Origin: Candidatus Binataceae bacterium
Lineage (GTDB): Bacteria > Desulfobacterota > Binatia > Binatales > Binataceae
Length of the DNA stretch: 43,006 nucleotides
Direction of reading: 5' to 3'
NCBI GenBank assembly: GCA_036495685.1
Contig: DASXMJ010000151.1
Span: 1 to 43,006, forward strand
Under the pieces are notes generated by a model. The model saw nothing but the letters and a program-made list of their open reading frames with translations. It ran no database searches and was not told the DNA's origin. Positions 33,489 through 42,471 of the stretch are shown one piece after another. Positions within the stretch are counted from its first letter, which is position 1. The number at the start of each line of letters is the position of its first letter. Position numbers and translations under genes: made by a program.

Positions 33489-34403
33489 TTACGCGAGTGG
33501 CGGAGGTGCAGGCCAGCATGGACCGGCCTTCGGCAACATCGCCGGCAACGCATGCTGAAGTAATTCCTCAAACCAGCGCGAGGTCTCGATCAACTTTTCA
33601 AGATTGATGCCGGTATCAATTCCGATTCCTTCCAGCATGAAGACCAGGTCTTCCATCGGGATATTGCCGGTTGCCTTCGGCGCAAATGGGCAGCCGCCCG
33701 CGCCTCCCGTTGATGCGTCCAGCACATCAGCGCCCGCCTGTACGGCGGCGTAGGCGTTGGCCAGTCCGATGTTCCGAGTGTTGTGTACGTGGATGCCGAC
33801 ACGCACGTCGGGAAATTCGCGCCGGGCGCGTAGCACCATTCGTTCAATTTGCGGCGGCACCGCCATCCCAACGGTATCCGCAAAATCCACTTCCGCCGCT
33901 CCCGCCTCGACGAATTTTGTCGCAAGCCGCATGACCCGCTCGGGACTTACTGCACCTTCAAAGGGACAGCCGAACGATGTAGCGATCGTGCCGGTGAGTT
34001 CTACAGCGTCGCCGCGCGCACGTTCGAAAATCGGCACATAGGACGCCATCGTTTGATCAGGCAGCGCATTCGCGTTCTTCTGATTCATCGTGTCCGTCGC
34101 CGCGACTACCAGCCGGATGTAACGAGCTCCGGCGTTTACTGCGCGCTCGTACCCGCGATCGTTGAGCACCAGTACGATCGGCCTGAGATCGGGAATCGTT
34201 GACGACAAGCTGAACACCTCTTCGGCGCCCGCCATCTGCGGTACCCATTTCGGACTGGCGAACGACGCTACTTCGATCCACCGGAGTCCGGCCGCGGCAA
34301 GTCGCCTGATCAATTCATGCCTTTGCGCCGCGGACAGAGAGGTCTTCTCGTTCTGAATACCGTCTCGCGGCGACACATCGCATAGAGTGATTTGGTTTGC
34401 CAT
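33489..34403 (-). CDS. hydroxymethylglutaryl-CoA lyase
   Basis: A 304-residue TIM-barrel lyase with every known HMG-CoA lyase residue. DVSPRDGIQNE has Arg13/Asp14, WIEVASFASPKWVPQMAG has Glu44, GIHVHNTRN has His205 and His207 (metal), and GGAGGCPFAPKATGN has Cys238 and Asn247, nine apart as in the human enzyme. It would cleave 3-hydroxy-3-methylglutaryl-CoA, or a close 3-hydroxyacyl-CoA, to acetyl-CoA and a ketoacid. ATG at 34403 has AAAGGAAA upstream; the longer frame from 34562 adds Arg-rich sequence unlike the family. It precedes the hydratase in the operon. No methylcrotonyl-CoA carboxylase is adjacent, so the source of its substrate is open. Confidence 0.92.
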   Translation of the reverse strand: MANQITLCDVSPRDGIQNEKTSLSAAQRHELIRRLAAAGLRWIEVASFASPKWVPQMAGAEEVFSLSSTIPDLRPIVLVLNDRGYERAVNAGARYIRLVVAATDTMNQKNANALPDQTMASYVPIFERARGDAVELTGTIATSFGCPFEGAVSPERVMRLATKFVEAGAAEVDFADTVGMAVPPQIERMVLRARREFPDVRVGIHVHNTRNIGLANAYAAVQAGADVLDASTGGAGGCPFAPKATGNIPMEDLVFMLEGIGIDTGINLEKLIETSRWFEELLQHALPAMLPKAGPCWPAPPPLA

Positions 34404-34458
34404 GTCGTTTCCTTTGCCGGTTCCGCTCGTTGGTTTGAACGCGCGTTTTACCGTCCTC

Positions 34459-35212
34459 CTATGCGCCCTTCTGAGGCGGCGGTGAAAACGGTAGTGGCAT
34501 GCCCGCGGGCAATCCGAACTCGTCTGAGCCGCCAGGCAGCGCTGCCTCGGCGGCGCGCTCAAACGCCGGTCGTGACTCTACTTTGCGCTTCCATTCGGCG
34601 ATGTGCGGATAGTCAGCAGCGTCAATCCAGACCAGTAGTTTGGCCCCTCGCACCGCGTAATGCATCATGATGTCTGCAGCGGTAAACTCAGCGCCTCCGA
34701 AGTACGGGTTCTTCGAAAGATAGTCTTCCACGTAGTCAAAGACCCCCAAGAGATCCGACTAGGGCTGGTTTGTCGATGGGTTCTCCAAACCTATAGCCAA
34801 CTGTCAGTATCGCAGTGACTTCGACGCCGGTTGCGAGCGCCACAAAGCGGTCGGTCGCCATCCTGCTCATGGCCGTCGCCTCAGCAAAGTGCATCCACTG
34901 CGTGTACTTCAGGTAATCGTTTGCTTTTACCGGAGGAATCAGGCGCCCTCTTCCGTATCGTGCGACGAGGACGTCCAAAATCGCCCCAGACTCGACTATG
35001 AATTCTCCGCCAAGGCGGATCGTCGGGGCCATTGGCATCAACGGATACTCCTTGCGCAGTTGCACCATCGATCCGAGCACGTCCCCGGGCTTGAAAATCA
35101 GATCGTAAGGAATACCCAGTTCTTCACATAGCCAGATGACACGAAACGAACGGCGTCCCTCTATATGATAAATCGTTACCCTTTCGGTTTGAGCATCACT
35201 GGTTGCAACCAT
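34459..35212 (-). pseudogene. glutathione S-transferase, single frameshift
   Basis: The N-terminal frame (34736-35212) gives VTIYHIEGRRSFRVIWLCEELGIPYDLI, PTIRLGGEFIVESGAILDVLVARYG and a C-terminal domain start. It breaks at a run of five G (plus-strand C run near 34744-34748). The next frame gives VFDYVEDYLSKNPYFGGAEFTAADIMMHYAV, with the N-capping box TAADI typical of GST, to the end at 34459. Removing one G rejoins both into about 245 residues. Such an error in a homopolymer may be a sequencing or assembly artefact rather than a real mutation. GAGGAAAG precedes the ATG. If intact, it would add glutathione or isomerise or reduce a substrate in the same cassette. Confidence 0.75.
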
Positions 35213-35227
35213 AGCTTTCCTCTATTG

Positions 35228-35470
35228 GCCTCAGTCGGTCGAAAGGGTAACCGGGCCAGTGCGACCCGCCATATAGTTCAGGAACTGCAACACGTCGGGG
35301 AGCATCGTATACGGCGAGATGTGATCCTCAACTCCGCAGAGCGGAATCGAAGCCGCGAGGCTCGACCATCTCAGCGAGCGCGAAATCTTCCTCGTAGATC
35401 TGCCAATCGGCTTTTTGCGCGCGAAGGTAATCCTGGAAAATGATCGATACGCCAAGCTACACAATGAATC
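35228..35470 (-). pseudogene. unidentified enzyme remnant with a frameshift
   Basis: Two minus-strand frames fit end to end. One, from about 35465 to 35355, reads IIFQDYLRAQKADWQIYEEDF and ALAEMVEPRGFDSALRS, then a stop. The other, from about 35340, reads VEDHISPYTMLPDVLQFLNYM and AGRTGPVTLSTD, then TGA. Composition is protein-like and quite unlike a random frame. The family was not recognised. It lies between SDR and GST and probably once belonged to the same catabolic region. Confidence 0.4.
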
Positions 35471-35623
35471 CTCCATGGTGAATCGCCGACTGGAGCAATC
35501 AGTGCTCGCTAAAGCGTGGGGAAAGCGGGACTCCATCAACAGAGAACCTCGCACAATTCTCAGCTACCCGGATCGAAATTGACATGCAAACGGTCTGTGC
35601 TGGAATTCTAATCCAAATTTGAA

Positions 35624-35650
35624 CGGGTGGTGACGAAGAGCGACCACCCG
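35624..35650 (-). terminator. hairpin downstream of the SDR gene
   Basis: CGGGTGGT (35624-35631) and ACCACCCG (35643-35650) are exact reverse complements around an 11-base loop. The hairpin lies 32 bases beyond the minus-strand SDR stop and is followed, in that direction, by TTCAAATTTGG. It is a plausible terminator, though the T tract is short. Confidence 0.45.
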
Positions 35651-35682
35651 AGCAGTCACTTGGGCGAAGTTGGGAACTAAGG

Positions 35683-36444
35683 TTACCGCGCGACCCAGGC
35701 ACCATCGATAACCAAAGGATGACCGGTGACGAACGATGATGCATCGGACATAAGCCAGAGCACGCCCTCCGCAATCTCCTCCGGCCTGCCCATACGCCCG
35801 ATCGGTTCGCCGGAGGTAAGCTCCTCTTCCGTGATTGATCGATTGTCGAGCAAGCGCTCGACCATCGGCGTCCTGATAACGCCAGGGCATACGCAATTGA
35901 CCCTGATCTTCTTCGTGGCGAATTCAAGCGCGGCGGTGCGCGTGAGTTGCACTACACCACCCTTGGAAGCGTTGTAGGCGGGCAATCCTTCGAAGCCGAC
36001 CAGCCCTGCAATCGACGCGGTGTTGACGATATTACCGCCACCGGTTTTGAGCATCGCCTGGATTTCGTACTTCATGCACAACCAGACACCTTTCAGATTG
36101 ATCGCGACTACCTGATCGAAGAGCTCTTCTGAACATTCGGCCGTGTTCGCCATCTTGCCTTCGATTCCGGCGTTGTTGAACGCGCAATCGATACGGCCAT
36201 GGCGTTTGACAGTCTCGCTCACCATCGCTTCGGCCTGTCCCGCGATGGAAACATCGGCCTCAATGAAGCCGGCTTCGCCGCCTGCCTCTTTGACCATCCT
36301 AACCGTGCGCTCGCCACCTTCAGGGATATAGTCAGCGATCATGACCTTCGCGCCTTCGCCCGCCACTCTGAGCGCGGTGGCGCGGCCGATTCCTGAGCCA
36401 CCACCGGTTACCAAAACGATCTTTCCCTCTAATAGTCCCGGCAT
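35683..36444 (-). CDS. short-chain dehydrogenase/reductase (glucose 1-dehydrogenase-like)
   Basis: A 253-residue classical SDR. TGGGSGIG (13-20) and ADYIPEGGE after strand 2 suggest NAD. It has VSIAGQAEAMV, NNAGIEG, and the catalytic Tyr157-x-x-x-Lys161 in LPAYNASKGGV following NTASIAGLVG. RVNCVCPGVIRTPM, IGRMGRPEEIAEGVLWL and VTGHPLVIDGAW are the standard C-terminal elements. ATG at 36444 is set by GGAGG eight bases before it; the frame extends five codons further to a TTG. It is divergent from the flavin monooxygenase gene at 36610, so the 165-base gap holds both promoters. Pairing with a Baeyer-Villiger-type enzyme suggests alcohol-to-ketone oxidation before oxygen insertion. Confidence 0.9.
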   Translation of the reverse strand: MPGLLEGKIVLVTGGGSGIGRATALRVAGEGAKVMIADYIPEGGERTVRMVKEAGGEAGFIEADVSIAGQAEAMVSETVKRHGRIDCAFNNAGIEGKMANTAECSEELFDQVVAINLKGVWLCMKYEIQAMLKTGGGNIVNTASIAGLVGFEGLPAYNASKGGVVQLTRTAALEFATKKIRVNCVCPGVIRTPMVERLLDNRSITEEELTSGEPIGRMGRPEEIAEGVLWLMSDASSFVTGHPLVIDGAWVAR

Positions 36445-36609
36445 GATTTGCACCTCCAACCGCGTTTCGGCGCGTAGATGACTTTAGGAGCGACTCCAGA
36501 CGATTTGCAAATGTTCCTCGGTCGCGAGGGCGTGATCTCCTCGGTTCTCCGTGCGCTGGCGAAAAAGCCGCTTCGGGTGCAACAATCTGCCCACGAGGAG
36601 GACTGACTC

Positions 36610-38436
36610 ATGAGTGAAGCCGTCACTGAACCTACGCAGGGGCAAGTGCCAACCGCCCACGAGCTGGGCTTCGACCCGGGGCTACTGCGGGAGAAGTACG
36701 CCGCCGAGCGTGCCAAAAGGCTACGAGCCGACGGCAACACTCAGTACCAGGAGATCAGCGGACGGTTCGAGCACTTCAACGTGGATCCATACGTCGAGCC
36801 AGGCTTCGCGCGCGCCGCGCTGTACGAAGAACTTGAGGTCATGATTATTGGTGGCGGCTTTGGAGGGATGCTCGCAGCAGTTCGGTTGCAGGAGGTCGGG
36901 ATCAACAACTTCCGCATAGTCGAGAAAGCCGGCGATTTCGGCGGCACTTGGTATTGGAATCGTTATCCCGGTGCTCAGTGCGACGTCGAGGGTTACCTTT
37001 ACCTGCCCCTACTGGAAGAGACGGGTTACATTCCCAAAGAGAGATACTCGTTCGCGCCGGAGATCTTTGCCCACGCCCAGAGGATCGGCCAGCGCTTCCA
37101 TCTGTACGAGAAAGCCTGCTTCCAGACGAAGATAAAAGAGGCGCGTTGGGATGATCAGGCGGGACGCTGGACCGTGACCACCGATCGTGGCGATATATTC
37201 AAGACCCGCTTTGTGATCATGTCGAGCGGGCCGCTGAACAAGCCCAAGTTGCCCGGAATCCCTGGGATTGAAAAATTCAAAGGGCATACCTTCCACACGA
37301 GTCGCTGGGACTACGACTACACCGGCGGGAATACCACTGGAGGCTTGGACAAACTCAAGGACAAGCGCGTCGGAATTATCGGGACCGGAGCCACCGCGAT
37401 CCAGTGCATTCCCCATCTGGGCATGTGTGCGCAGCAGCTCTACGTATTTCAGCGCACGCCGTCCTCTGTAGACGAGCGGAACAATACCCCCACCGATCCC
37501 GAATGGGCGAAAAAGCTGAAGCCCGGCTGGCAGGAGTATCGTAACCGCAACTTCACCGCCCTTCTGGATGGAGTGCAAATTGAGAAGGATGAGGTCCGGG
37601 ATAAGTGGACCAGCCCGCTCAAGAAACTTGGAGATCTGATCTCCAGCAGGAATGACTCGACCCTCTCCGCCGAAGCGCGGATGGCTCTGGCCGAGATCGC
37701 CGACTTTCAAAAGATGAACGAGATTCGGGGCCGCGTGTCTTCAACGGTGAGAGATTCGACGACGGCCGAAGCGCTGAAGCCCTGGTTCGGGCAATGGTGC
37801 AAGCGGCCGACCTTCAATGATGAATACCTGCCGACTTTCAACCGACCAAACGTCAAGTTGGTGGACACCAGCAGCAAGGCCATTGAGCGAGTGACTGAGC
37901 GCGGAGTGATAGTGGACGGAGTCGAATATGAAGTGGACTGCGTTATCTTCGCCACCGGGTTCGAGGTTGGGACCGCGTACACCCGGCGGGGTGAGTTCGC
38001 GATGTATGGCCGTGATGGCCTCTCGCTCGCCGACTATTGGGAGAATGGAATGCGGACCTTCCATGGCTTCCTGAGTTGCGGCTTTCCCAACTGCTTTCAT
38101 ATGGGGCTGACGCAGACCGGCCTGACGGCGAACTTTACTTACATGCTCAACAAGCAGGCTCATCACATCGCCCGACTCATAACCCTGGTCGATCGGCGTA
38201 ACGCAAAATCAATCGAGCCAACGCCCGAAGCCGAGGCAGAGTGGGTGCGGATCGTTAACGGCACAAACCCGATGACGAAATACCAAAGCGTCTGCACGCC
38301 GGGCTACTACAACGGTGAGGGGACAGGCGAGGGTGGGTTCCTACAAGCCGTGTACCCCCAAGGCGCGTTAGCCTTTTTCGACCTGCTGTCCCGCTGGCGT
38401 GAGCAGGGTGATTTCGAGGATCTCGTTGTGAAGTAG
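36610..38436 (+). CDS. flavin-containing (Baeyer-Villiger-type) monooxygenase
   Basis: A 608-residue NAD(P)H- and FAD-dependent monooxygenase. After an 80-residue N-terminal extension comes [19 protein letters not shown] (FAD motif about 79-97), then [20 protein letters not shown]. The Baeyer-Villiger fingerprint FxGxxxHxxxW appears as [12 protein letters not shown] (about 223-234), and the NADPH motif as [13 protein letters not shown] (about 255-267). The C-terminal half holds [14 protein letters not shown] and [15 protein letters not shown]. It would turn ketones into esters or lactones, or oxidise steroid- or terpene-like ketones. GAGGAGG lies about ten bases before the ATG. A dead N-terminal relative lies at 26389. 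Confidence 0.92.
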   Translation: MSEAVTEPTQGQVPTAHELGFDPGLLREKYAAERAKRLRADGNTQYQEISGRFEHFNVDPYVEPGFARAALYEELEVMIIGGGFGGMLAAVRLQEVGINNFRIVEKAGDFGGTWYWNRYPGAQCDVEGYLYLPLLEETGYIPKERYSFAPEIFAHAQRIGQRFHLYEKACFQTKIKEARWDDQAGRWTVTTDRGDIFKTRFVIMSSGPLNKPKLPGIPGIEKFKGHTFHTSRWDYDYTGGNTTGGLDKLKDKRVGIIGTGATAIQCIPHLGMCAQQLYVFQRTPSSVDERNNTPTDPEWAKKLKPGWQEYRNRNFTALLDGVQIEKDEVRDKWTSPLKKLGDLISSRNDSTLSAEARMALAEIADFQKMNEIRGRVSSTVRDSTTAEALKPWFGQWCKRPTFNDEYLPTFNRPNVKLVDTSSKAIERVTERGVIVDGVEYEVDCVIFATGFEVGTAYTRRGEFAMYGRDGLSLADYWENGMRTFHGFLSCGFPNCFHMGLTQTGLTANFTYMLNKQAHHIARLITLVDRRNAKSIEPTPEAEAEWVRIVNGTNPMTKYQSVCTPGYYNGEGTGEGGFLQAVYPQGALAFFDLLSRWREQGDFEDLVVK

Positions 38437-38607
38437 TTTGTCGAGAAGCATACGACCTTGTTGCGGTGCTTCTGCGGACGCGCGCACGTTAACATGGGCG
38501 CGGTCCAGCCGTCCGGTTTATGCCGGCGTTGCGAAGTTAGTCAGGCCATTCTGTCACAAGCCCGTGCAGCAGCCGGAACCGCCGGTCCTTATGTCAGGAC
38601 CGATAAG

Positions 38608-38880
38608 CACGCGCTCAGGTGGGTCGCGCGATTGGCGATGCTTACAACCCGGTCTGCTTTCAAGCCGACAGAGCGGTGGGTTACATGTGCAAGCAGCTAG
38701 CCGGACTCGAGGAGTAGCTCGCGAAAGTTGGCCGCGACTTCGGCCAACTCGACATCACCGTAATGATCTTCGTTGCCCGATGAACCTACGCGGACCCAAG
38801 AGATTATCGGTGGGATGGCTGAGACTGGTATTCAGCGAATGGTCGAAGTGAACGCTATAGAACCCGCTCTCCGGCGTCGG
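38608..38880 (+). pseudogene. LLM-class oxidoreductase, C-terminal remnant
   Basis: The frame near 38616 reads QVGRAIGDAYNPVCF and YMCKQLAGLEE, then a stop. It resumes LAKVGRDFGQLDITVMIFVAR, another stop, then shifts to QEIIGGMAETGIQRMVEVNA (38800-38860). This order matches the last quarter of F420-type luciferase-like proteins: G-D-x-W-N-P, a helix, G-R-D-P-x-x-L-x-I-x-V, then an L-x-x-x-G-V-x-R helix and strand. Two nonsense codons and at least one frameshift make it dead. The N-terminal three quarters are not seen upstream (38437-38607). Confidence 0.55.
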
Positions 38881-38958
38881 CGATTATCGTGGCAACGCTC
38901 GATCACCTCGCGAAGATCGCTCTGCAGCCGGCTCCAGGCGGACGCCATCCGGGACAAC

Positions 38959-40143
38959 TCAAATGACGCCATCGCGGCGCAATTTGACAACTTCGTCCGC
39001 GGAAATACCGAGGCGTTGCAGGACTTCTGCGGTGTGCTCGCCAAGTTCGGGGACATGCGGCGAGATCTCATCGCCGTGCAGACCGGACATCTTTATGGCG
39101 GAACCGAGAACCTTGATGTCGTCGTGATCGCCGATGGTCCCATTGCGGACAACGTGACGTTCGGGAAGTTCGGGATCGGCTGCTACTTCCTCGATTTCAC
39201 GCACCGGAGCGCACGGGATTTGGTTCGCGAGGAGAAGCGTGACGAGATCGTCACGTTTTTGCACGCAAGACCATTCTCCAACCATAGCGTCAATCTGGTC
39301 CACTAAGTTGAAGCGGCTCCGATGATCCTTGTAGTCGGGATGGCTAATGAGGTCCTCGCGGTTCATCAGCCGCGCAAGTTGATGCCAGTTAGCTTCAGTT
39401 AGGCAGTAAATCCAGATTTCGCCATCGGCACATGGATAGGTATTGCAGGGACAGGTTGTGGGATGGCGGTTGCCAAGGCGGCGAACTTTGAATCCGTCCT
39501 GGACGACACCGATCGCCCCGTTGATCGCGGGCATACACACGTCGAGCATCGCAACCTCAACCTTACGGCCACGGCCGGTGCGCTCCCGTTCGAGGAGAGC
39601 CGCGAGGATGCCCGCGGCAAGATGCATCCCGGTACTGGTGTCGATGAGCGCGGCGGTAACCCGGACGCCAGGGCGGTCAGCATATCCGGTCATGCTGATG
39701 ATGCCAGAGGCGGCCTGGATGGTGAAATCCATCGCGCCCAGCTCGGCGAAGCGACTGTCGCGGCCGTAACCCTTGCTGGAGGCGAAGACTAGGCGGGGGA
39801 AGCGTGGCGCAAGGTCGTCGTAGCCGAGTCCGAGCCGTTCCAGCGCGCCGGGTGCGTAGTTTTCGAGGAGGACGTCCGAATCGGCGAGCATCCGGAAGAA
39901 GATATCCCGGCCGCGCGGATCTTTGAGGTTAAGGGAGACCGACTTCTTGCCGGTATTGAGCATGAGGAAGCCGTAATTGGTGCCGTGTTTTGCGGGCGGA
40001 CGTGTCCGCAGAAGCTCGCCAGATCCAACAGGTTCGACCTTGATGACTTCAGCGCCGAAATGGGCCAGTTGGAGGCCGCAATAGGGACCCGCGTAAATTT
40101 GCGCGAGTTCGATGACCCGATAACCGTCCAGTGGCAGACTCAT
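38959..40143 (-). CDS. CaiB/BaiF family III CoA-transferase
   Basis: A 394-residue single-domain CoA-transferase. It opens LDGYRVIELAQIYAGPYCGLQLAHFGAEVIKVEP, has LNTGKKSVSLNLKDPRGRDIF and LLENYAPGALERLGLGYDDL, and keeps the catalytic Asp in KVEVAMLDVCMP (Asp201, codon 39541-39543). DGEIWIYCLTEANWHQLARLM and CAPVREIEEVAADP follow near the end. It forms acyl-CoA thioesters from an acid and a donor CoA ester through an Asp anhydride. The usual Asp is retained, unlike in the fused copy at 28845. AAGGAACT lies before the ATG at 40143. No partner gene is adjacent on its strand. Confidence 0.9.
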   Translation of the reverse strand: MSLPLDGYRVIELAQIYAGPYCGLQLAHFGAEVIKVEPVGSGELLRTRPPAKHGTNYGFLMLNTGKKSVSLNLKDPRGRDIFFRMLADSDVLLENYAPGALERLGLGYDDLAPRFPRLVFASSKGYGRDSRFAELGAMDFTIQAASGIISMTGYADRPGVRVTAALIDTSTGMHLAAGILAALLERERTGRGRKVEVAMLDVCMPAINGAIGVVQDGFKVRRLGNRHPTTCPCNTYPCADGEIWIYCLTEANWHQLARLMNREDLISHPDYKDHRSRFNLVDQIDAMVGEWSCVQKRDDLVTLLLANQIPCAPVREIEEVAADPELPERHVVRNGTIGDHDDIKVLGSAIKMSGLHGDEISPHVPELGEHTAEVLQRLGISADEVVKLRRDGVI

Positions 40144-40950
40144 GCAAGTTCCTTTTGACCCTCATCCTTCAGACGTGTCCCGACCATCTGTTCGAGGGTC
40201 TTCTGCAAACTGAGCGACGGCGGTCTCTTTTAAGGCAACCTATTCAGAGTAGAAGACCCTTGGAACATCACCTTTCAGTTCTCCCTATAGGAACCGTCGC
40301 ATATCAGGGCGCGGCGTTTTCAACCTGAGGCTTCGTCCTCAATGATGGGATGTCTCCCGTGGTGAGGTGACTGCGACCGGTATGACCGCGGCCAAACATA
40401 TTGTCAAGAAGGAGTCACCAGCTGCGGGAGAGGCTGCCAGCGGGTCATTCGCCATCAACAGTTTTGCGCCAGCGACCCCAGCGGCGGCGAGGCAGTCCTC
40501 AGCGCAACGGCTTCGCGCTACAAGGCGTGAAAGGGGCTGCTTGAAAACCGGCTTGCTGGCTTCGACATTCACGTCAATGTCCTTCGGCATCTCCACTAAC
40601 GGAGAGCAATGGGATCCATGAGGATCTTCGGTTCATAGTCGAGCCGCTGATGAACCCCGCGGTAGACGGCTGCTGCTTTGCTGGTGCTACTCGGTTTATC
40701 GTTCTCTATTGCGTCCTCGCCCTGCGAGACTCCCTGAGGGTTCGTTTCAATGAGCGGGTCCTGTTAGACCCACACATCGGTGATTTGCTCTTCGAATGGT
40801 CAAGAAACCGATGCTCGATTTGGTGCCCACCCTATTCCACTGTGGAATACCTCGCGCCGAGAACCAATCCACCGCCTCGCGGCGAATTCGCCATCATCGC
40901 GTAGAGCTCAGCGCCAATAGCTCGCCGAATCACGAGAGCGCGACCTTCTA
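40144..40950. other. 800-base intergenic stretch without a recognisable gene
   Basis: Frames of about 84 codons occur on both strands (for example 40367-40621 plus and 40339-40596 minus), but they overlap one another, lack good ribosome sites and match no family I know. No RNA gene or repeat was seen. Confidence 0.5.
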
Positions 40951-41499
40951 TCAAGATTGCTCGCGGACCGCTGGAGCGAAAAGGGACAGTTCTGCGACGG
41001 TGCTCCAGACGCCGATTAGGTCCTCCTGCGCGACAACAACTGATTGCACTTCGGCCGAGAGTGGCAGATGAGCCTCAAGTCTGGCGTGTACTTCTTGTTC
41101 GAGTTGATCCAATTGGAAGTCATTTTCTGCGGTCGCAATCGTGAGATGAGGAATCACCTCGAGGAATTTTCCACCATAGGGCGGAGTCTCTGGAAACGCG
41201 CGGTGGATGGCCTGCATTAGCGTGCGCAGCGGACCGTTATTTTGGACTTTCAGGTAGAGAACTCGATCTCTCGGGAAGCGTCCGATTGCTGAGAACGTTA
41301 TTGGAAATGCCGCGCAGTTCGCAATTATGGCTCGAACTGCATCTATGTCCCGATCGTCTAGAGGAGGAGTCCGCCAGGGATACAGAAGAGTAACGTGGGG
41401 CGGTATTCTCTTAGCCTCGATAGCGTCACGCCAAGGGGAAAAGAGATAAGTAAAATCCGAGAACTGAAGATCGATTGAGCTTTCTCGGGGCTTGTCCAC
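40951..41499 (-). CDS. 2'-5' RNA ligase-type 2H phosphoesterase
   Basis: A 182-residue 2H phosphoesterase. Both catalytic H-x-T motifs are present: PPHVTLLYPW about residue 34 and IPHLTIATAEN about 116. The family fold is seen in DAVRAIIANCAAFPITFSAIGRFP and the VLYLKV strand. Members ligate or cleave 2'-5' or cyclic phosphate bonds in RNA or nucleotides. The start is a GTG at 41499 with AAAGGG just before it. It begins 20 bases after the methyltransferase stop, so both are one operon; whether the methyltransferase acts on the same substrate is unknown. Confidence 0.85.
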   Translation of the reverse strand: MDKPRESSIDLQFSDFTYLFSPWRDAIEAKRIPPHVTLLYPWRTPPLDDRDIDAVRAIIANCAAFPITFSAIGRFPRDRVLYLKVQNNGPLRTLMQAIHRAFPETPPYGGKFLEVIPHLTIATAENDFQLDQLEQEVHARLEAHLPLSAEVQSVVVAQEDLIGVWSTVAELSLFAPAVREQS

Positions 41500-41519
41500 A
41501 GCTGCCCTTTCACCAAGTG

Positions 41520-42317
41520 CTACGGCTTGACTCCCACCGTGATGAAGAATGTGACGGCATAGAAGAACTTTTCGTCTCGAACCGTCTCATCGAATAGTTG
41601 CTCCCAGCGGTCTGCCTCGTCCGGTGCGATGTATTGGTGTCGTGCGGCCATCCGTGGCCAGGTTCTCAGACCCATCACGCTATCGACCGCGGCTGGATCT
41701 CGAACTGAAAGCGTGAGCGATTCGACCCCAACGGAAGCAAGTCCAGCGTCATGAAACATTCCGGGCGTTTGATGCGAAATCGTACCATTGCGGAGCTGAT
41801 GATCAGCTCGATAGCGAAGAATCCTTGGCGCTAGCACCTGATCGGAGAATTCCATGACCTGAGTGTCGTAGTCGGGATCGACTGTTACGATGCGAGCACC
41901 TGACCTGCTGACTCGGATTATTTCACCAAGAGCGCGCCGGGGATCGAGGAGGTGCTGAAAAGTGCGATCGGCTCGAGTGCCATCGAACGTCTCGTCGCGG
42001 AACGGAAGTTCCGCGGCTTCGCAGACAGACGCTGGAATCTGGCTTCGCCCATGGCAGACCTTCGCCATCGTCAGGGACCTGTCTATGCCTATGACAGTGC
42101 AGTTCGCGCTCGACGCGATAGCGAACGCATCGTCACCGGCTCCAGCGCCCACATCGAGGTAGTGTCCGCCGTGGCGAGGTTCTAGCAACTCCAGACAGCG
42201 TCGCTTGTAAGTGGCGTAAAATGGCTCGGCCGCGAGCTTGTCAGGCACGGCGACCCACTCGGTGGGATCTTCTTGCTTGTCCACAGCCGTGAAGCCATGC
42301 TCGGGCTTTACTGTCAT
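41520..42317 (-). CDS. class I SAM-dependent methyltransferase
   Basis: A 265-residue methyltransferase starting MTVKPEHGFTAVDKQED. Motif I is YLDVGAGAGDDAFAIA (about 53-68), followed by VIGIDRSLTMAKVC (acidic end of strand 2), CEAAELPFRDETFDGTRAD (motif II region) and SRSGARIVTVDPDYD (strand 5). It belongs to the Methyltransf_11 type, acting on a small molecule or lipid. ATG at 42317 gives a family-like N-terminus; a GTG at 42404 would add 29 residues without domain sense. Neither has a good ribosome site. It is the first gene of a pair with the 2H phosphoesterase. Confidence 0.82.
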   Translation of the reverse strand: MTVKPEHGFTAVDKQEDPTEWVAVPDKLAAEPFYATYKRRCLELLEPRHGGHYLDVGAGAGDDAFAIASSANCTVIGIDRSLTMAKVCHGRSQIPASVCEAAELPFRDETFDGTRADRTFQHLLDPRRALGEIIRVSRSGARIVTVDPDYDTQVMEFSDQVLAPRILRYRADHQLRNGTISHQTPGMFHDAGLASVGVESLTLSVRDPAAVDSVMGLRTWPRMAARHQYIAPDEADRWEQLFDETVRDEKFFYAVTFFITVGVKP

Positions 42318-42471
42318 ACAAAAGACAAACCGTTCACAACCAGAGATGTCGGTAGCGCACTGGTCTGACCAGAATGACCAGAATTCGGCTACAGCGCGAT
42401 CCACTACCCGATAGAGACCATACTCGACTGCCGACGCGGTAGAGCGAGTTCTAGTCGGTGTCAGGCGCCAG

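Noticed and set aside
34404..34562. A 53-residue N-terminal extension of the HMG-CoA lyase
   Set aside because: The extension is Arg-rich and non-homologous; the ATG at 34403 with AAAGGAAA upstream gives the canonical start.
38773..39306. A 177-codon plus-strand frame as a complete gene
   Set aside because: Only the first 30 codons or so look like an LLM C-terminus; the rest is antisense to the CoA-transferase gene.
40339..40621. Overlapping 84-85 codon frames on both strands as possible small genes
   Set aside because: They lie opposite one another, have poor start contexts and no recognisable sequence; neither can be preferred.
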